Assembly (NCBI GenBank): GCA_022376515.1
Contig: WTXI01000008.1
Location: 868,001 to 932,000 of the forward strand
DNA: 64,000 nt
Reading direction: 5' to 3'
DNA from: Lactifluus volemus
Lineage: Eukaryota > Basidiomycota > Agaricomycetes > Russulales > Russulaceae
Shown here: positions 60,205 through 64,000 of the stretch, in pieces
Position numbering within the stretch: position 1 is the first letter of the stretch
How the letters are laid out: every line of letters begins with the position of its first letter
Position numbers and translations under genes: made by a program
Notes under the pieces: model-generated
What the model was told of the DNA's origin: nothing
The model's input: only the letters and a program-made list of their open reading frames with translations
The model's database searches: none

Positions 60205-61664
60205 CTATGGGCGATTGACACGACTCGCCCTGCGGTCCATCTGTGATGCTGACGATAGAGGAATCTGGATACTTCCCACTTTTGACTCGGACCTCAGGTC
60301 GTCGCGATGCGAGTAGACTGGATAGAAAGTTGGTCGGAATATGAAATTGCGGAATCTCGCCTTGGTCCTGGCGTCGCCGCAAAGACTATGCGGCCAGTAG
60401 CTCTGTTCGTAAGATGAGAGGAATTCGGAGCACTGAAAGTATTAAATGAGCCCGTCACGCAAGAGCAGTCTGTTGAACCGCGTACCCATTTGATGAACAG
60501 GTGGTGTTAGACGAGGTCGAGTAGCCGAGACGATTGGCAAGAGATGTGTACACAAGGCGGTAATGTTTCCGCGCTTCTTCCGCAAGGCCAAAAAACGCAA
60601 AGAAGAGGAAGGCGCACAAGACAAGCGTCCATCTTGGCAACTCAGAAATGAGCTATGCTTCCATATGATGCTCGGGATCTGAACAATCTTAGAATAGTCG
60701 CTGTGGATGTCGGTCCAGCTCCCCCACTTCGTTAAACCTGTCTTTATCGCGAATAAATCCAAAATGACCCCAGTGGGATTGTTCCGAGTATCTCGACAGA
60801 GGAAAGCAACATGAGGCGGATGTAGAGACTTCGATTGATGCCAGAGCCCGAAGATATCACTGGCATATCTTTGAACTGACGTTTAATTCTGTAGAGGTGA
60901 TATATGTTCATCACTGTCGAAAAATGAGCTGTAAGACTGAAGGTGAAGGGTAAGGGCGCATACTTACCGCTGTAGAAGAAAGATACGGTGCCAATCGCAA
61001 CAGGCCATACAAAGTAAAGAGGGTAAGCGGCTGGCGTGTCTACTGCATGGTGCTCGGGCCCGATATCTTCGTAAATAGTAACGTCGTCCAGATACAACGT
61101 GGTCTGTGTCACAGCAAATCAGATAAACGGCAATGAAGAAGATCGACGAGCGGAATTACGAGTACGATCTGGAGAATTGGGATGCCAATACCAATGAGCA
61201 GATCAACGACAACGTCCCGGCGTTTCTCTTCGCGCGTCGCCCCTCCGGTGGTCATAGTCGTACACTTGTAGAGGCGACGCTGAATACAGAGTGCACAAGC
61301 TGGGATTGCGGAACTGAGCGCGACTTGAACGCGGGAGGCTATCGAATCCGTGAAAGAATATTCGTCAATGAACATCCGGGTGTAATACTTCAGGGGCGTA
61401 CAGATGTCACAGTAGACCGGAGCTCTGTTGATCATGTTTTTGTTCCAAACAATCGAGTTGATGCATCTTATCAAACACCCGAGACCAGTCCATGCCATGT
61501 ACAAGCAAGTTCCCACGTTCCGAGCTATGGCGTGAATACTTAGGGCTCGTACTTCCCTTCATACATTATAACTGACCTTGAAAGTGCCAGTAGAAAGGGA
61601 TAGCGCACATGAGGAAGCCAACGAAAGAAAATGCGGTAAAGACCTCATTGGGGGGTAGACTCAT
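60205..61664 (-). pseudogene. STE3-type pheromone receptor, frameshifted
   Basis: STE3 receptors are seven-helix receptors for lipopeptide mating pheromones. Five exons fit: 61577-61664, 61402-61524, 61160-61338, 60968-61103 and 60455-60928. The start is MSLPPNEVFTAFSFVGFLMC. Landmarks: GTCLYMAWTGLGCL, INSIVWNKNMINRAPVYCDI, CIQRRLYK, DLLIGIGIPILQI, AYPLYFVWPVAIGTVS and LCAFLFFAFFGLAEEARKHY. Phase is lost by a missing base near 60744 (after FWIYS) and another near 60652. Two further shifts in the same direction are needed to follow the tail (RRDSAISYSDQLSI, DDLRSESKV) to a stop near 60205; the tail is less certain. Intron 4 is only 39 nt. No pheromone gene is recognised nearby. Confidence 0.87.
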
Positions 61665-63018
61665 TGCGAGTTTTCGACTGCCAAGATCAAGCGATTGGGA
61701 GTTATAAGCAGGGGAATGAAGACCGAAAGGGACGAATACGTACCGTGTTCAACGCCTCTGATAAGGAACTTGAGACAGAGTAGTGACACCTCCTTGAGAA
61801 GTACTGTTCGGCAATGGGCGCCACATATGTTAGAAATCTAGATGGATGCCTGAAGGAAATGCAGAAAGGAACATCTGCTGGGAGTCTTCCTACAGTAGAT
61901 AGGGGCATAGTTTATAGCTAGTAAAGGCAAGCCTTGTTGAACGCCACAGGAATACTTACCAGAACGACGAAAAGCGCCGCATCAAGGAGGCTGATGTTAA
62001 TCGACATGTTAAGTGATGGTGGAACTTCACATTCTGGTGACAAATGTTCGTAAGAAGTTGATGTACGTCGCAGACGAAATCTGGAGAATGTGATTCGTCG
62101 CTCTGAAACGATTAGATACGTATATCTTGGAGAGTGATATTACGGAAGCCTCTTCTCACTATTGAACACTACTCTTGAATATCAGGAAGGGCTCTCCGGG
62201 GCCTGAGAAATGACTTTGAAGATCCAAAGAAAGAAAAAATGTAAGCAAATTCTGAATTTCAGGATGTTGAGACACGGCCGGCGAGTGGTCATACAACACA
62301 GGGGAGATGGTATAAGTTGATTCCGTGACCAGGTACAACTAGGGCCAACTAGTAGTCCCAGGCCCAGAGTCATATAGATCACTTCATTCTTCCTCGACCC
62401 ATTGGGTGTTGGTGGGCGATCAGCGATGATGTATGCAACATTCATGGTCTGAAAAGTGGAATCCGCTGTGACGCCGGCACGGTTTTGACATTGAAAGACC
62501 GGGTCATACTGCAAGTTCCAATAAGTTCGAAAGTCCAGAAGTAAACAAACACGAAAACAGATATCTGGTCACGGCCCGCGGCGGCCAGACTGTCTGGGAA
62601 GTCAGAATTTGAACTCAGTCACACGGCCCTTCACCTCAATCAAGCCTTAGGTATCTCGGTTTAGACGAGGGCATTCACGATTCATGGCGTGTCAAACTCG
62701 AACTAATTCACTAATCGCATGAGGAGCATCATCACGATCGCGGTGCTCTAACCAAAATCTGGACCAAAAAAGGCAATCACATGGAGTAGCAGCTTCACAC
62801 GGCCGCTCGTAGCCTACTGTCATCTCCAATCAAACAAGAGCTAGAGCTGGGTATAAAAGGCTGACTCTCAGAGGTACAGTGCAGAAAAATACGAAGGTAT
62901 AGCTTAGGTGGTAACTTGAATCGGCGAACACCGTCATTTACGGTTGTTTTCAACACACCAAGTCTGACACAGTCAAAATTTGATTTTGCCTCGCTACTAA
63001 TCGGTACCTCCGTCAATT
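61665..63018. other. Upstream of receptor; unrecognised frames and scar
   Basis: A minus-strand frame at 62182-62514 reads MQYDPVFQCQNRAGVTADST and later EVIYMTLGLGLLVGPS; I do not recognise it. Another short frame near 61.95-62.0 kb starts MSINISLLDAALFVVL before a GTAAGT, possibly a first exon. From about 62.70 kb the sequence belongs to the repeat mosaic, with the copia-derived scar at 62.83-62.87 kb. Confidence 0.4.
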
Positions 63019-63864
63019 TAGAATATCCCAAGGAGATCCTCTTGTTGGGTCGACACAGCCGGCGCCACCGTTGGCGAAGATTCGCCTCCTAACCCGCCGA
63101 ATGGGGTCAGTGATGACGCGTCCTGAAGTGAGCGGAGCTCGCACAGAATAGGGCCTCTGTGAATGTGTCCACGAATAATCTTGTTGGCATATTCGCCGAT
63201 GATCCAGATAAGAGACATTTTTACTTTGGGCTCATCTAATTCTTCTAGATTCGCACAAACAATACGAATGACGTCTCCGTACGTTGGTGGGTATCTGCGA
63301 AAAATAGCCTGAAAATCTGCTATCAGCGGTAGTAGGCTGGGCACGTTAGCGAGGGAGAAAACTTTCATGCACAACGGCCTCCTGCACTACGTAGCTGACC
63401 CGGGTTGCGATAACATCCAACAGTACGTTGACACACCGCTCAGTGCCAACCTCTAACTTCACCGCCGCAGCTTGACCAATGGCCGCGGCCTTTATGCTTA
63501 GCCTCACGAAATCGACGTCAACTTAGGAACCATATCGCGTCAACATTGCCAAGCGAACCATGATGTCCAGCTTTTCCACTTGACGTACAAGGGGTCATTG
63601 TACTTACAGAACAATGGCGCGCATCTCATTAGAGAGAATATCGCCGCGCTTTTGTAAAAACATATTAACGTTTCGCAACGCAATCCATTGCACTTCTGGC
63701 GGAGAAGACAGTAGAGTGACCAAGCGTAGGGCCACTTTTCGGATGAGTTGTTGAAAATTTCACGGCTCACGTTGCGCATACTAGTATGATTCACGATTCA
63801 CGATTACCTGCAGGCACATTATGCGAGTACTCTTCGGCAAGAAGTATCGATGAACATCGCACCC
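63019..63864 (-). pseudogene. Beta-adaptin copy G, hinge joined to exon 7
   Basis: The C-terminal end of the hinge (QQEDLLGIF) is joined at about 63107 to intron 7, so exons 8-9 and most of exon 10 are lost. Exons 7-5 follow with small indels, for example a deletion of about 40 nt in exon 7 near 63.17 kb and a shortened intron 5. After about 63864 the sequence switches to one resembling the 3' flank of the CsbD gene, which runs to the window end. Introns are retained. Confidence 0.85.
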
Positions 63865-64000
63865 TCACTAGTCCTCACTTCCCATTTCTACAACATTTCG
63901 GAACAGTACATTATCAGACCTGGATTGACAGCTAGACACCGTGACTCCATCAAAACCCATGTGTCACAAGACTTGAACTTCGACATCAGAGACCGTACTA

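Noticed and set aside
61702..61908. Minus-strand frame upstream of the receptor as its N-terminus
   Set aside because: The start at 61664 already gives the family's N-terminal sequence (PNEVFTAFSF), and the upstream frame adds nothing recognisable.
1..64000. CRISPR arrays, operons or ribosomal RNA genes
   Set aside because: Repeats are long, diverged and irregularly spaced, genes have spliceosomal introns, and no rRNA landmarks were seen.

Overview
The window looks like nuclear DNA of a mushroom-forming basidiomycete (Agaricomycetes). The readable genes are intron-rich, with introns of about 40-100 nt, GT or occasional GC donors and CTAAC/TTAAC-like branch sites. The recognisable products are fungal: a STE3-type pheromone receptor, DUF6534 membrane proteins, a CsbD-like protein ending EARAPHD, and a beta-adaptin without an ear domain. 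All exon models are my own reading of splice sites and frames; no search was run.

The left end (2.0-6.7 kb) is normal, gene-dense euchromatin. ATP synthase subunit h (ATP14, minus) and the ATPase inhibitor IF1 (plus) share a 144-bp divergent promoter. A BAP31-like ER protein (minus) and the proteasome-linked deubiquitinase Ubp6/USP14 (plus) share a 191-bp divergent promoter. All four can be spliced into uninterrupted proteins.

From 6.7 to about 18 kb I see no intact gene. It holds three decayed copies of a C2H2 zinc-finger gene module, spaced about 3 kb apart, and small hairpins.

From 18 kb to the right end the window is a mosaic of segmental duplications. The core is a beta-adaptin gene (AP-1 beta-like, 10 introns' worth of structure compressed into 10 exons) followed by a CsbD-like gene. 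Seven beta-adaptin copies occur: six on the minus strand, one inverted. Only the first (19.75-22.39 kb) is near complete, with a single missing base; the others carry internal deletions. Introns are kept in every copy, so this is DNA-level duplication, not retroposition. Other repeated modules (called R3, R4 and R5 here) and a Ty1/copia RNase H relic lie between the copies in a mostly constant order.

Two copies of a block with a DUF6534 gene and an unrecognised gene (31.7-35.0 and 51.4-54.45 kb) interrupt this array. Both DUF6534 copies are broken, in different places. The best CsbD copy (55.96-56.50 kb) is intact and divergent from an unrecognised plus-strand gene.

Mobile-element traces include an 812-bp terminal-inverted-repeat element inside beta-adaptin copy B that carries a tRNA-like segment, two foldback elements, an LTR-like sequence at 36.56 kb with eight TGA(C/G)TCA sites, and the copia relic. 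A homeodomain relic lies at 35.46-35.95 kb. Near the right end is a STE3-type receptor whose frame is lost by several one-base shifts, all in the same direction; this may be real decay or uncorrected assembly error.
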